This document shows positions 57,183-64,000 of a DNA stretch of 64,000 nucleotides, piece by piece (within the stretch, counting starts at the first letter, position 1; each line of letters opens with the position of its first letter). The notes beneath the pieces were generated by a model that worked only from the letters and a program-made list of their open reading frames with translations, was not told where the DNA came from and made no database searches. The position numbers and the translations under genes were made by a program. This stretch comes from Lachnospiraceae bacterium (GTDB lineage Bacteria > Bacillota > Clostridia > Lachnospirales > Lachnospiraceae). The stretch lies in the NCBI GenBank assembly GCA_022510725.1, contig JAFLSW010000003.1:62001-126000 (forward strand). Reading direction: 5' to 3'.

Positions 57183-58472
57183 ATGTTGGATATTAAATTT
57201 TTAAGAGAAAATCCTGAGGTGGTAAAACAAAACATTAAAAATAAATTTCAGGATCAAAAGCTTTCTTTGGTAGATGAAGTGATCGATCTGGATTTAAAGA
57301 AAAGAAATTGTCAAAAAGAAGCAGATGAGTTAAGAGCGGACAGAAATAAACTTTCCAAACAGATCGGTGCTTTGATGGGACAGGGAAAAAAGGATGAGGC
57401 AGAGGAAGTAAAAAAACAGGTTGCGGGTTTCGCATCCCGCCTTGCCGAATTAGAAGAACAGGAAAAAGAACTGGATGAGAAGATCTTAAAGATCATGATG
57501 ACCATTCCCAATATCATTGATCCATCCGTTCCCATCGGAAAGGATGATTCAGAAAATGTGGAAGTGACCAAATACGGAGATCCGGTGATTCCCGATTTTG
57601 AGATTCCATACCATACGGAGATCATGGAACGGTTTGACGGAATCGATCTGGATGCCGCCAGAAAAGTTGCGGGAAATGGATTTTATTATCTTCAAGGTGA
57701 TATTGCCAGACTACATTCCGCAGTAATCTCTTATGCCAGAGATTTTATGATTGGCAGAGGCTTTACCTACTGTGTGCCGCCTTTTATGATCCGCAGCAAT
57801 GTGGTGACAGGTGTTATGAGTTTTGCGGAAATGGATGCCATGATGTATAAGATTGAAGGAGAGGACCTTTATCTCATTGGTACCAGCGAACATTCCATGA
57901 TCGGAAAATTTATTGATACCATCCTTCCGGAAGAGCAGCTTCCCAAAACCCTTACCAGCTACTCTCCCTGCTTTAGAAAAGAAAAAGGCGCTCATGGTTT
58001 GGAAGAAAGAGGCGTTTATCGCATTCATCAGTTCGAAAAACAGGAGATGATCGTAGTCTGCAAGCCTGAAGAATCTCCCATGTGGTTTGAAAAGCTGTGG
58101 CAGAACACGGTAGATCTGTTCCGCTCCATGGATATTCCTGTTAGAACCTTAGAGTGTTGTTCCGGAGACTTAGCAGATCTGAAGGTAAAATCCTTCGATG
58201 TGGAAGCATGGTCGCCCAGACAGAAAAAATATTTTGAAGTCGGAAGCTGTTCCAATTTAGGAGATGCCCAGGCAAGAAGGTTAAAAATCCGTGTGAACGG
58301 AGAAAATGGCAAATATTTTGCCCATACATTAAACAATACCGTAGTAGCTCCCCCCAGAATGCTCATTGCATTTTTGGAAAATAATTTAAGAGCTGACGGA
58401 AGTGTGGCAATTCCGGAAGTACTCCGTCCATATATGGGTGGTATGACAGAATTGACACCCAAGCATGATTAA
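57183..58472 (+). CDS. serS: seryl-tRNA synthetase
   Basis: Charges tRNA-Ser and tRNA-Sec-like species. An N-terminal coiled-coil arm (about 30-100) is followed by class II motifs, including ITYC-like FTYCVPPFMIRSN, TSEHSMIGKF, RKEKGAHGLEERGVYRIHQFEKQEM and the C-terminal NNTVVAPPRMLIAFLENN. 429 residues. There is no T-box in the 47 bases upstream. GGGAGG lies ahead. Confidence 0.97.
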   Translation: MLDIKFLRENPEVVKQNIKNKFQDQKLSLVDEVIDLDLKKRNCQKEADELRADRNKLSKQIGALMGQGKKDEAEEVKKQVAGFASRLAELEEQEKELDEKILKIMMTIPNIIDPSVPIGKDDSENVEVTKYGDPVIPDFEIPYHTEIMERFDGIDLDAARKVAGNGFYYLQGDIARLHSAVISYARDFMIGRGFTYCVPPFMIRSNVVTGVMSFAEMDAMMYKIEGEDLYLIGTSEHSMIGKFIDTILPEEQLPKTLTSYSPCFRKEKGAHGLEERGVYRIHQFEKQEMIVVCKPEESPMWFEKLWQNTVDLFRSMDIPVRTLECCSGDLADLKVKSFDVEAWSPRQKKYFEVGSCSNLGDAQARRLKIRVNGENGKYFAHTLNNTVVAPPRMLIAFLENNLRADGSVAIPEVLRPYMGGMTELTPKHD

Positions 58473-58490
58473 ATGATTTGAGGTAGCAAG

Positions 58491-59372
58491 GTGCATAAGT
58501 ATTTAAGAGCTGTTGGATTTAGCAAATTGAAAAGTAAGAGACAGGTCAATGAACTGATTTCCCTTGTGGTTAAAAATGCGGATGAAAGATTGTATACATC
58601 CATGGAAGAAGATGTGATGTTAGCCGAGTATAACTTATATTGCGGTTCTAACATGGGAATCTGCGTCCGAGGTGAGTATGATGAAAACAATCGCTTTTTA
58701 GCAGATTATTATCATCCTTTTTTCCGGGGAAATCAGATCAGTTCCTATGCGGATATTTCTGTGGAACGCCATGCAGAAAAGGAATCCTATGCAGGAGTCT
58801 GCGATGATATCAAGGTTGGGGTTTCCCTGATCTTCTATCTGCAAAATGTCGTTGGTTATCTGAAAAGAAAAAATGCAGGAAGGCTTCCTATTGTGGGAAC
58901 TTCCTTAAGTCTTGCGGCCTTGTCCACCCAGGGCAAGATCATCATGCCCATTCAGAAGGACGAAAAAGATATGAGAAAAACAAGGCAGATGGCAATCAAC
59001 AGAAATCTTCTTATTGCCAAAGCCAGAAAAGGCGATGAAGATGCCATAGAGAATCTGACCTTGGAAGATATGGACACTTATAGCAATATTGCGAAAATGA
59101 TCGCAAAGCAGGATGTTCTTTCCTTAGTCGATACTTACTTTATGCCTTATGGAGTGGAATGTGATCAGTATGCCATATTAGGGGAGATCTTACATGTTGC
59201 AAAAGTAAAAAATCCTATGACAAAAGAAGAAATCTGGCAGCTGACTATCAACTGCAACGACCTGTTTATGGATGTATGTATCAACTGCAACGATTTATAT
59301 GGAGAACCGGCAGTGGGCAGAAGGTTTAAAGGTTCTGTCTGGCTCCAGGGAACCATTCATTTTCCTGAGTGA
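58491..59372 (+). CDS. DUF3881-type protein, unknown function
   Basis: A 293-residue soluble protein starting with GTG (58491), TGAGG ahead. No enzyme motif is visible. Segments such as KYLRAVGFSKLKSKRQVNELI, DYYHPFFRGNQISSYADISVERH and CNDLFMDVCINCNDLYGEPAVGRRFKGSVWLQG match what I recall of DUF3881, a family largely restricted to Lachnospiraceae. The central part (GDEDAIENLTLEDMDTYSNI) is acidic. It lies 18 bases after serS and probably shares its transcript. Confidence 0.75.
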   Translation: MHKYLRAVGFSKLKSKRQVNELISLVVKNADERLYTSMEEDVMLAEYNLYCGSNMGICVRGEYDENNRFLADYYHPFFRGNQISSYADISVERHAEKESYAGVCDDIKVGVSLIFYLQNVVGYLKRKNAGRLPIVGTSLSLAALSTQGKIIMPIQKDEKDMRKTRQMAINRNLLIAKARKGDEDAIENLTLEDMDTYSNIAKMIAKQDVLSLVDTYFMPYGVECDQYAILGEILHVAKVKNPMTKEEIWQLTINCNDLFMDVCINCNDLYGEPAVGRRFKGSVWLQGTIHFPE

Positions 59373-59380
59373 GTTTACAC

Positions 59381-59409
59381 TTGACTAATCATGACCGGAA
59401 TGGTAAAGT
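59381..59409 (+). promoter_or_regulatory. tRNA-Arg promoter
   Basis: TTGACT (59381-59386) and TAAAGT (59404-59409), spacer 17, 11 bases before the mature tRNA 5' end. Confidence 0.5.
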
Positions 59410-59420
59410 AACTTGTGTGT

Positions 59421-59492
59421 GTTTCCTTAGTTAAATGGATATAACAGCCCCCTCCTAAGGGGCAGTTGAGGGTTCGATTCCCCCAGGGAACA
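59421..59492 (+). tRNA. tRNA-Arg (anticodon CCU)
   Basis: 72 bases fold as a cloverleaf. Acceptor GTTTCCT pairs with AGGGAAC (59485-59491, one G-U); D stem GTTA/TAAC; anticodon stem GCCCC/GGGGC with loop CTCCTAA, anticodon CCT; T loop TTCGATT. The T stem GAGGG/CCCCC has one A-C mismatch. CCA is not encoded; the discriminator base is A. Confidence 0.93.
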
Positions 59493-59495
59493 GTA

Positions 59496-59522
59496 AGCCG
59501 GAAGCAATTTCCGGCTATTTTT
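59496..59522 (+). terminator. terminator of the tRNA-Arg gene
   Basis: AGCCGGAA (59496-59503) pairs with TTCCGGCT (59509-59516), loop GCAAT, then ATTTTT, three bases after the tRNA. Confidence 0.85.
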
Positions 59523-59543
59523 ATATGGAGAATTATTTATAAG

Positions 59544-60470
59544 ATGGATTATATTGTATTTGATCTGGAGTGGAACCAGTCTGCACCGGGAAAGTATCAT
59601 GCAAATAAAAAGTTACCTTTTGAGATCATTGAGATCGGTGCCGTAAAACTAAATAGCGATATGCAGGAAATCGGCAGATTTAATGAAATGGTCCGGCCCA
59701 AAGTCTATAAACATCTGAATAAGATAACCGGCAGTCTGGTGCAGTTGGAAATGAGCCAGTTACGGAAAGCCAGATCCTTTCCTGAAGTTATGGAGGCCTT
59801 TCTTGCCTTTTGCGGAAAGGACTATCTTTTTTGTACCTGGGGAAATCTGGATCTGATAGAGTTGCAGCGGAATATGAAATTTTATCATATGACGCCGATT
59901 TCTCAGGAACCCATTAAATTTTTAGATGTACAAAAGCTATTTTCTTTGGAATTTGAAGGAAGAAGATCCCAGCATGCTCTGGAATACGCAGTGGATTATC
60001 TGAAAATAGAAAAAAGCATCCCCTTCCATCGGGCCTATGATGATGCATTTTATACAGCCCGGGTTTTGGAAAAGCTCAATCCCAGATTTCGGAAAAGATA
60101 TTCCTTTGACACTTATGTGGTGCCCAAAAACAAAAAAGAAGAGATCCGAATTCAATTTGAAGATTATTATAAATATATTTCCAGGGAATTTGACTCGAAG
60201 TCCAAAGCTTTGTCCGATAAGGAAGTAAATTATTGCGGCTGCTATCTGTGTAAGCGGCAGGTTTCTCGCGAATTGGATTGGTTCAGCGTAAACGGAAAGC
60301 ATTATTACAGTGTGTCCCGATGCAAAAAGCATGGATTTATTAAAGGAAAGATCCGGCTACGAAAAACAGAGAACGGTACCTGTTATGTGATCAAAACCAT
60401 GAAACAGATTACGGATCAGCAGGTAGAAGAGATTTTGGAAAAACAGGAAAAATTGAAAAATCCCTTATAA
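59544..60470 (+). CDS. DnaQ/RNase T-type 3'-5' exonuclease with C-terminal Cys motif
   Basis: DEDDh exonuclease fold: FDLEWNQ (Exo I), a central GNLDLIEL (Exo II) and HRAYDDAFYTARVL (Exo III) carry the acidic and His residues. It resembles KapD-like nucleases. The C-terminal third adds CGCYLCKRQ and a later SRCKKHG, a possible zinc site, then basic residues. The ATG at 59544 (308 residues) is preferred because the longer open frame runs through the tRNA gene. Its stop is one base from that of the convergent carboxypeptidase gene. Confidence 0.85.
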   Translation: MDYIVFDLEWNQSAPGKYHANKKLPFEIIEIGAVKLNSDMQEIGRFNEMVRPKVYKHLNKITGSLVQLEMSQLRKARSFPEVMEAFLAFCGKDYLFCTWGNLDLIELQRNMKFYHMTPISQEPIKFLDVQKLFSLEFEGRRSQHALEYAVDYLKIEKSIPFHRAYDDAFYTARVLEKLNPRFRKRYSFDTYVVPKNKKEEIRIQFEDYYKYISREFDSKSKALSDKEVNYCGCYLCKRQVSRELDWFSVNGKHYYSVSRCKKHGFIKGKIRLRKTENGTCYVIKTMKQITDQQVEEILEKQEKLKNPL

Positions 60471-60471
60471 G

Positions 60472-61959
60472 TTAATTGCGACGCCTGTTTCTGGGCGTCC
60501 GATTTCTTCTCCGTAGTTTTCTGCTAAGGCGGCTGCGCCGTCTTCTGGCAAAATTATAATTTCTGCAAAAAGCAACGATGATGATCGAAATGATGATCAA
60601 GGCTAAGATCAATAAGATAATACCGATCACCTTCAGCACATTGATAAAGATAATGTTTCCTGATCTTGAAGGTAGATTGATATCCGATTTATCATCCTGT
60701 AATGAAGCGGAATCCATTTCCGCTGCGCTGTCTGCAATGGCGGGAACAGAACCCGAGGTTAAAGAAATAGAAGCGCTCCCCACATCCTGACCATGATACT
60801 GATACCGGATGGTTGCTAAAAGAGAGCCGTTCTCTTCTGCATCTGCTGTTTCATAATTCAGTGTAGAAGTCAGATCCTGAAAAGTAACGGTATTGGGAAT
60901 GATCACACAGTCCTGCGTATTGATCTCAATGATGGGGTCGCTGGAAAACAGGATGTCATTTTCGGTCTGGAACAAATCGGCATCATTAATGGTATAGTTG
61001 GTTTCATTTTCTGAAATGTTGATCTTTTGAAAATTGTTAAATCCATAATCGAATAAAGCAATGGTATCCAAAAACTGGTTGGGAGATTCTTCTTTCATGA
61101 TGACGCAAACCAGTTTCATGCCATCCCTTTCCGCACAGGAAACCAGGGTCTGTCTGGAATCAGAAGTATAGCCGGTCTTTCCTCCGATATAACCATCATA
61201 GGTATAGGTACCTTTGGTCAGAGAATTGTGGGTCCAAAGATCCTTATTAGCATCGGGCTGAGTCGGGCTGGGCGGAATATGATAATAGGCGGTGTTGGCC
61301 ATTTTGGATAAAGTCTGGTTGGAGAAAAAAGCACAGGCGATGGTGGCTAAATCTCTGGGTGTGGTATAATGATTTTCGTCGTGAAGACCGTTGGTGGTAA
61401 CGAAATGAGAATTGGTACAACCAAGTTCGGCGGCTTTTGCATTCATCATATCCACATATCCGTCGATGCTGCCTGCAATATGCTCTCCTATGGCGTTGCA
61501 CACTTCATTGGCGGAGTATACTAAGATACCGTAAAGGCATTGCTCCATAGTAATGACCTCTCCAACATTCATACCCATATTGGAGGAGCCCCTTTCAATG
61601 CCGAACACCGCTTCATAAGAAAAGCTGACATCTTCATTTAATTCAGCATTTTCTATGGCAACCAAAGCGGTTAAGATCTTGGTGGTACTTGCGGGATAAA
61701 GTTTTTCATCGATATTTTTTGCATAAAGAATGGTGCCGGTATTGACCTCCATCAAAATGGCGCCTTCTGCACCGATCTGGGGACCCTGAGGCCAGTTTTC
61801 GATCTCATTGGTCTGAATAGGCAGAGATTTACGCTCCTCTGCTTCTGCAGCATAGTCTACATCTGCATAGACTAAAGCTGTATGATTCCAAAAAGCGGAA
61901 AGGCAGATAGCCATACAAAGGCTGATGGTACCGAATTTTCGCAAAAATGTATGAGACAT
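60472..61959 (-). CDS. dacA: D-alanyl-D-alanine carboxypeptidase (S11 family) with Arg-rich tail
   Basis: Trims the terminal D-Ala from peptidoglycan stem peptides outside the membrane. A signal peptide covers residues 1-32. Catalytic motifs are STTK (91-94), SAN (149-151) and KTG (261-263). A C-terminal beta domain follows (about 310-410). Instead of the usual amphipathic anchor it ends with a full membrane helix (about 435-465) and a 30-residue tail with 15 Arg. It could be any of DacA, DacB or DacF by sequence alone; sporulation-specific function is not excluded. Confidence 0.9.
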   Translation of the reverse strand: MSHTFLRKFGTISLCMAICLSAFWNHTALVYADVDYAAEAEERKSLPIQTNEIENWPQGPQIGAEGAILMEVNTGTILYAKNIDEKLYPASTTKILTALVAIENAELNEDVSFSYEAVFGIERGSSNMGMNVGEVITMEQCLYGILVYSANEVCNAIGEHIAGSIDGYVDMMNAKAAELGCTNSHFVTTNGLHDENHYTTPRDLATIACAFFSNQTLSKMANTAYYHIPPSPTQPDANKDLWTHNSLTKGTYTYDGYIGGKTGYTSDSRQTLVSCAERDGMKLVCVIMKEESPNQFLDTIALFDYGFNNFQKINISENETNYTINDADLFQTENDILFSSDPIIEINTQDCVIIPNTVTFQDLTSTLNYETADAEENGSLLATIRYQYHGQDVGSASISLTSGSVPAIADSAAEMDSASLQDDKSDINLPSRSGNIIFINVLKVIGIILLILALIIISIIIVAFCRNYNFARRRRSRLSRKLRRRNRTPRNRRRN

Positions 61960-62046
61960 GGAAACGCTCCCTTAATCACAAAATATAAATCATGTTTTAT
62001 AATACACTAAAATGAGAGAAAAACAAAGCAAAAAAAGGAGAAATTT

Positions 62047-62688
62047 ATGAGGCTTAGAAATATTTCCGGTTCCAGGGAAATCATTGCAGCATCCGAATAT
62101 GTGATCCATGAGCCGGAATTAAAGAAGGGGACAATAAAAAAATTATTCGGAAACAATAATCCTCTGTACATTGAGATTGGCATGGGAAAAGGAAAATTCA
62201 TTATGGAGTCAGCTAAGCTGCATCCGGATATCAACTATATCGGTATTGAAAAATATTCCAGCGTGCTTTTGCGTGCCATCCAAAAAATGGAAGAAAGAGA
62301 GCTTCCCAATGTAAAGTTTATCCGTATGGATGCCGAGGACATTACAGAAATATTTGAAGATGGAGAAGTGGACAAGATTTATTTGAATTTTTCCGATCCC
62401 TGGCCAAAAGACCGCCATGCCAAAAGGCGTCTTCCTTCCAGAGAATTTTTGAAACGGTATGACCGGATATTAAATAAGGAAGGAAAGCTGGAATTTAAAA
62501 CCGACAATCGGGAATTATTTGATTTTGCCCTGGAAGAATTGGAACCGGCAGGATGGGAAGCGGAAACGGTAACCTTCGACCTTCATCATGATCCGACATT
62601 GATGGAGGGAAATATCATGACAGAATACGAAGAAAAGTTTTCCGCGAAAGGCAATCCCATCTGTAAATATATCATCAATCGGCAGTAG
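62047..62688 (+). CDS. trmB: tRNA (guanine46-N7)-methyltransferase TrmB
   Basis: SAM-dependent methylation of G46 in the tRNA variable loop. The SAM site is YIEIGMGKGKFI, and the catalytic/substrate block NFSDPWPKDRHAKRRLPSREFL is diagnostic. 213 residues. AAAGGAG precedes the ATG. The 3' end overlaps the convergent antiporter gene by 14 bases. Confidence 0.96.
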   Translation: MRLRNISGSREIIAASEYVIHEPELKKGTIKKLFGNNNPLYIEIGMGKGKFIMESAKLHPDINYIGIEKYSSVLLRAIQKMEERELPNVKFIRMDAEDITEIFEDGEVDKIYLNFSDPWPKDRHAKRRLPSREFLKRYDRILNKEGKLEFKTDNRELFDFALEELEPAGWEAETVTFDLHHDPTLMEGNIMTEYEEKFSAKGNPICKYIINRQ

Positions 62689-63856
62689 CCGGCTCTTTTG
62701 CAAATAAAAGCTTTAAGAAGATCGGTGTCAGTACGGAAGAACAGATGATCAGCAAGATCACTGCCGTAAAGAACTGAGAAGAGATCATGCCTACAGACAG
62801 GCATTTCTGGGCAACGATCAATGCCACCTCTCCCCGGGTCATCATGCCGACGCCGATCTTCAGGGAGTCACTAAAGTTAAACCGACAGATTCTTGCCATG
62901 ATCCCGCAGCCTACGATTTTGGAAGCTAATGCTACCACCACAAAGGCAAGGCAGAACAGCAGAAATCTCACATCCGTAAAGTCCAAAGAGGTTTTCAAGC
63001 CAATACTGACAAAGAAAATGGGAGCAAAGATCATATAGGTGCTGATATGTGCTTTGTCATCGATATAATCCGCATCTTTTAAATTGCAAAGAATGATACC
63101 CGCAGCGTATGCACCGGTAATATCCGCAATACCAAAATATTTTTCTGCCACATAAGCTAAGGCAAAACAGAGAACAAAGCCCAAGATGGGAATTCTCTGG
63201 GTGTGTGGACGGCGATTATCCAGCCATTTGAACATGCGGTATGTGATAATGCCGCCGATGCAGGCCACAATGAAAAACAGAATGGTCTTTACAATGACCA
63301 TGGAAGGCTTTTCCCCGGGATTTTTAAAACCGATCACAAAGGTCAGCACGACAATACCGATGACATCATCGATAATGGCGGAGCTTAAAATGGTGGTTCC
63401 CACGGTTCCTTTTACCTTGCCAAGCTCCTGCAGGACCGCAACGGTAATGCTGACGCTGGTAGCGGTCATAATGGCACCGATGGACATGGCAGCAAAAAAG
63501 TTTGCTGTTTTAAAACCGTCATAGCCGTAAAAACCAAAGTATAAAAGGGCACCGCAAAGAAAAGGGACAAATACGCCGCAGCAGGCAATGGCTAAGGCTT
63601 TGGGTCCGGTTTTGATCAGATCGCTTAAGTCTGTTTCCAACCCGGCGGAAAACATAACCAGAATAACACCGATCTCCGCCATCTGGCTGATAAAATCCGA
63701 AGGGTGAATCAAGCCGAGAAGGCTTGGACCTAACAGCAGTCCGGCAATGATCTGGCCTGCAACCTGAGGTGCCTTCGCTTTTCTGGAGGCCATGCCACAA
63801 AATTTTGCTACAAATAAAATAATAGCAAGATCTCTTAGTATTTCATAGGTTTCCAT
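62675..63856 (-). CDS. CPA2-family cation/proton antiporter (Kef/NapA-like)
   Basis: Membrane antiporter with about 12-13 helices. Signatures include PQVAGQIIAGLLLGPSLLGL at the N-terminus, VILVMFSAGLETDLSDL, SSAIIDDVIGIVVL with the ion-binding Asp pair, and FFVSIGLKTSLDF. Only the transport domain is present: no regulatory RCK domain follows, so 393 residues is the whole protein. Na+ or K+ preference is unclear. The ATG at 63856 with AAAGGA is chosen; the frame is open to 63943. Confidence 0.88.
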   Translation of the reverse strand: METYEILRDLAIILFVAKFCGMASRKAKAPQVAGQIIAGLLLGPSLLGLIHPSDFISQMAEIGVILVMFSAGLETDLSDLIKTGPKALAIACCGVFVPFLCGALLYFGFYGYDGFKTANFFAAMSIGAIMTATSVSITVAVLQELGKVKGTVGTTILSSAIIDDVIGIVVLTFVIGFKNPGEKPSMVIVKTILFFIVACIGGIITYRMFKWLDNRRPHTQRIPILGFVLCFALAYVAEKYFGIADITGAYAAGIILCNLKDADYIDDKAHISTYMIFAPIFFVSIGLKTSLDFTDVRFLLFCLAFVVVALASKIVGCGIMARICRFNFSDSLKIGVGMMTRGEVALIVAQKCLSVGMISSQFFTAVILLIICSSVLTPIFLKLLFAKEPATAD

Positions 63857-63890
63857 ATTTTGACAAATCCTTTCACTATTCCTCAAACAA

Positions 63891-63919
63891 AATGTAGCAG
63901 AGTCTGAAATACTCTGCAA
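63891..63919 (-). promoter_or_regulatory. antiporter promoter with inverted repeat in the spacer
   Basis: Minus strand TTGCAG (63919-63914) and TACATT (63896-63891), spacer 17. GCAGAGT and ACTCTGC (63897-63903 and 63911-63917) form a perfect 7-7-7 inverted repeat that fills the spacer and overlaps the -35: a likely operator. Confidence 0.55.
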
Positions 63920-64000
63920 GAAAAAAATTGTTTTTTTTAGCATCCAAAGGTAATTTTCAAAAAAATTTATTGAAAGAAAAATATTTGTGTTGTATATTAA

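Noticed and set aside
59466..59543. N-terminal extension of the exonuclease reading frame beginning inside the tRNA gene
   Set aside because: The first 26 codons overlap the mature tRNA and its terminator; the ATG at 59544 matches the family start.

Overview
The window is chromosomal DNA of a low-to-moderate GC Firmicute, most likely a gut Lachnospiraceae (Clostridia). The evidence is the Firmicutes origin gene order, a spore-cortex/spoIIE gene block, CotS- and YtvI-like spore genes, a DUF3881-type protein, rubrerythrins and a serpin. No insertion sequence, prophage or CRISPR array was seen. Replication layout: oriC lies at about 43.8-44.2 kb. Nearly all genes to its left run leftward (- strand) and nearly all to its right run rightward (+), so transcription follows replication. 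The left arm reads outward as dnaA-dnaN-S4 protein-recF-gyrB-gyrA; the right arm as rpmH-rnpA-yidD-yidC-jag-mnmE-mnmG-rsmG, then parA-parB with two perfect parS sites. Relative to the usual Bacillus subtilis drawing, the window is reversed. Region 0.4-13.5 kb (-): a sporulation and housekeeping block. It holds cca, a CotS-like kinase fold, a PEGA lipoprotein, a phosphoglucomutase, mazG, HU, rqcP, yabP, yabQ, divIC, a short soluble spoIIE, tilS, hpt and ftsH, in nearly the order of the B. subtilis yabN-ftsH region. Region 13.7-16.7 kb (+): a lipoprotein serpin, a small membrane protein, a rubrerythrin and a YgjP-type metallopeptidase. Region 16.6-26.2 kb (-): a membrane glycosyltransferase-like protein, ackA, proS, a YtvI-like permease, an RluA-type pseudouridine synthase, rarA, a GNAT protein and an OmpR/histidine-kinase pair. 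Region 26.3-27.3 kb (+): a PerR-like regulator and a reverse rubrerythrin. Region 27.4-32.9 kb (-): DUF4173 protein, S-adenosylhomocysteinase, D-2-hydroxyacid dehydrogenase and pgi. Region 33.1-35.1 kb (+): a TSCPD protein, MurG and a C39-like peptidase fused to an N-terminal barrel-like domain. Region 51.2-53.6 kb: a membrane-anchored alpha/beta-hydrolase that has lost its Ser and His, divergent from a sensorless histidine kinase and its NarL-type regulator. Region 55.6-64 kb: DUF4446, HD-GYP, serS, DUF3881, tRNA-Arg(CCU), an exonuclease, a D-Ala-D-Ala carboxypeptidase with an arginine-rich tail, trmB and a CPA2 antiporter. The points most worth a second look are: a parS site built into an intrinsic terminator; a Spo0A-style 21-bp-spaced promoter ahead of a SpoIIE that lacks its membrane domain; a possible leaderless tilS; a terminator hairpin swallowing the ytvI start codon; a serpin with a Met-Ser scissile bond; the pseudo-hydrolase/sensorless-kinase module; and the C39-like fusion. 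All assignments come from reading the sequence; no database search was run.
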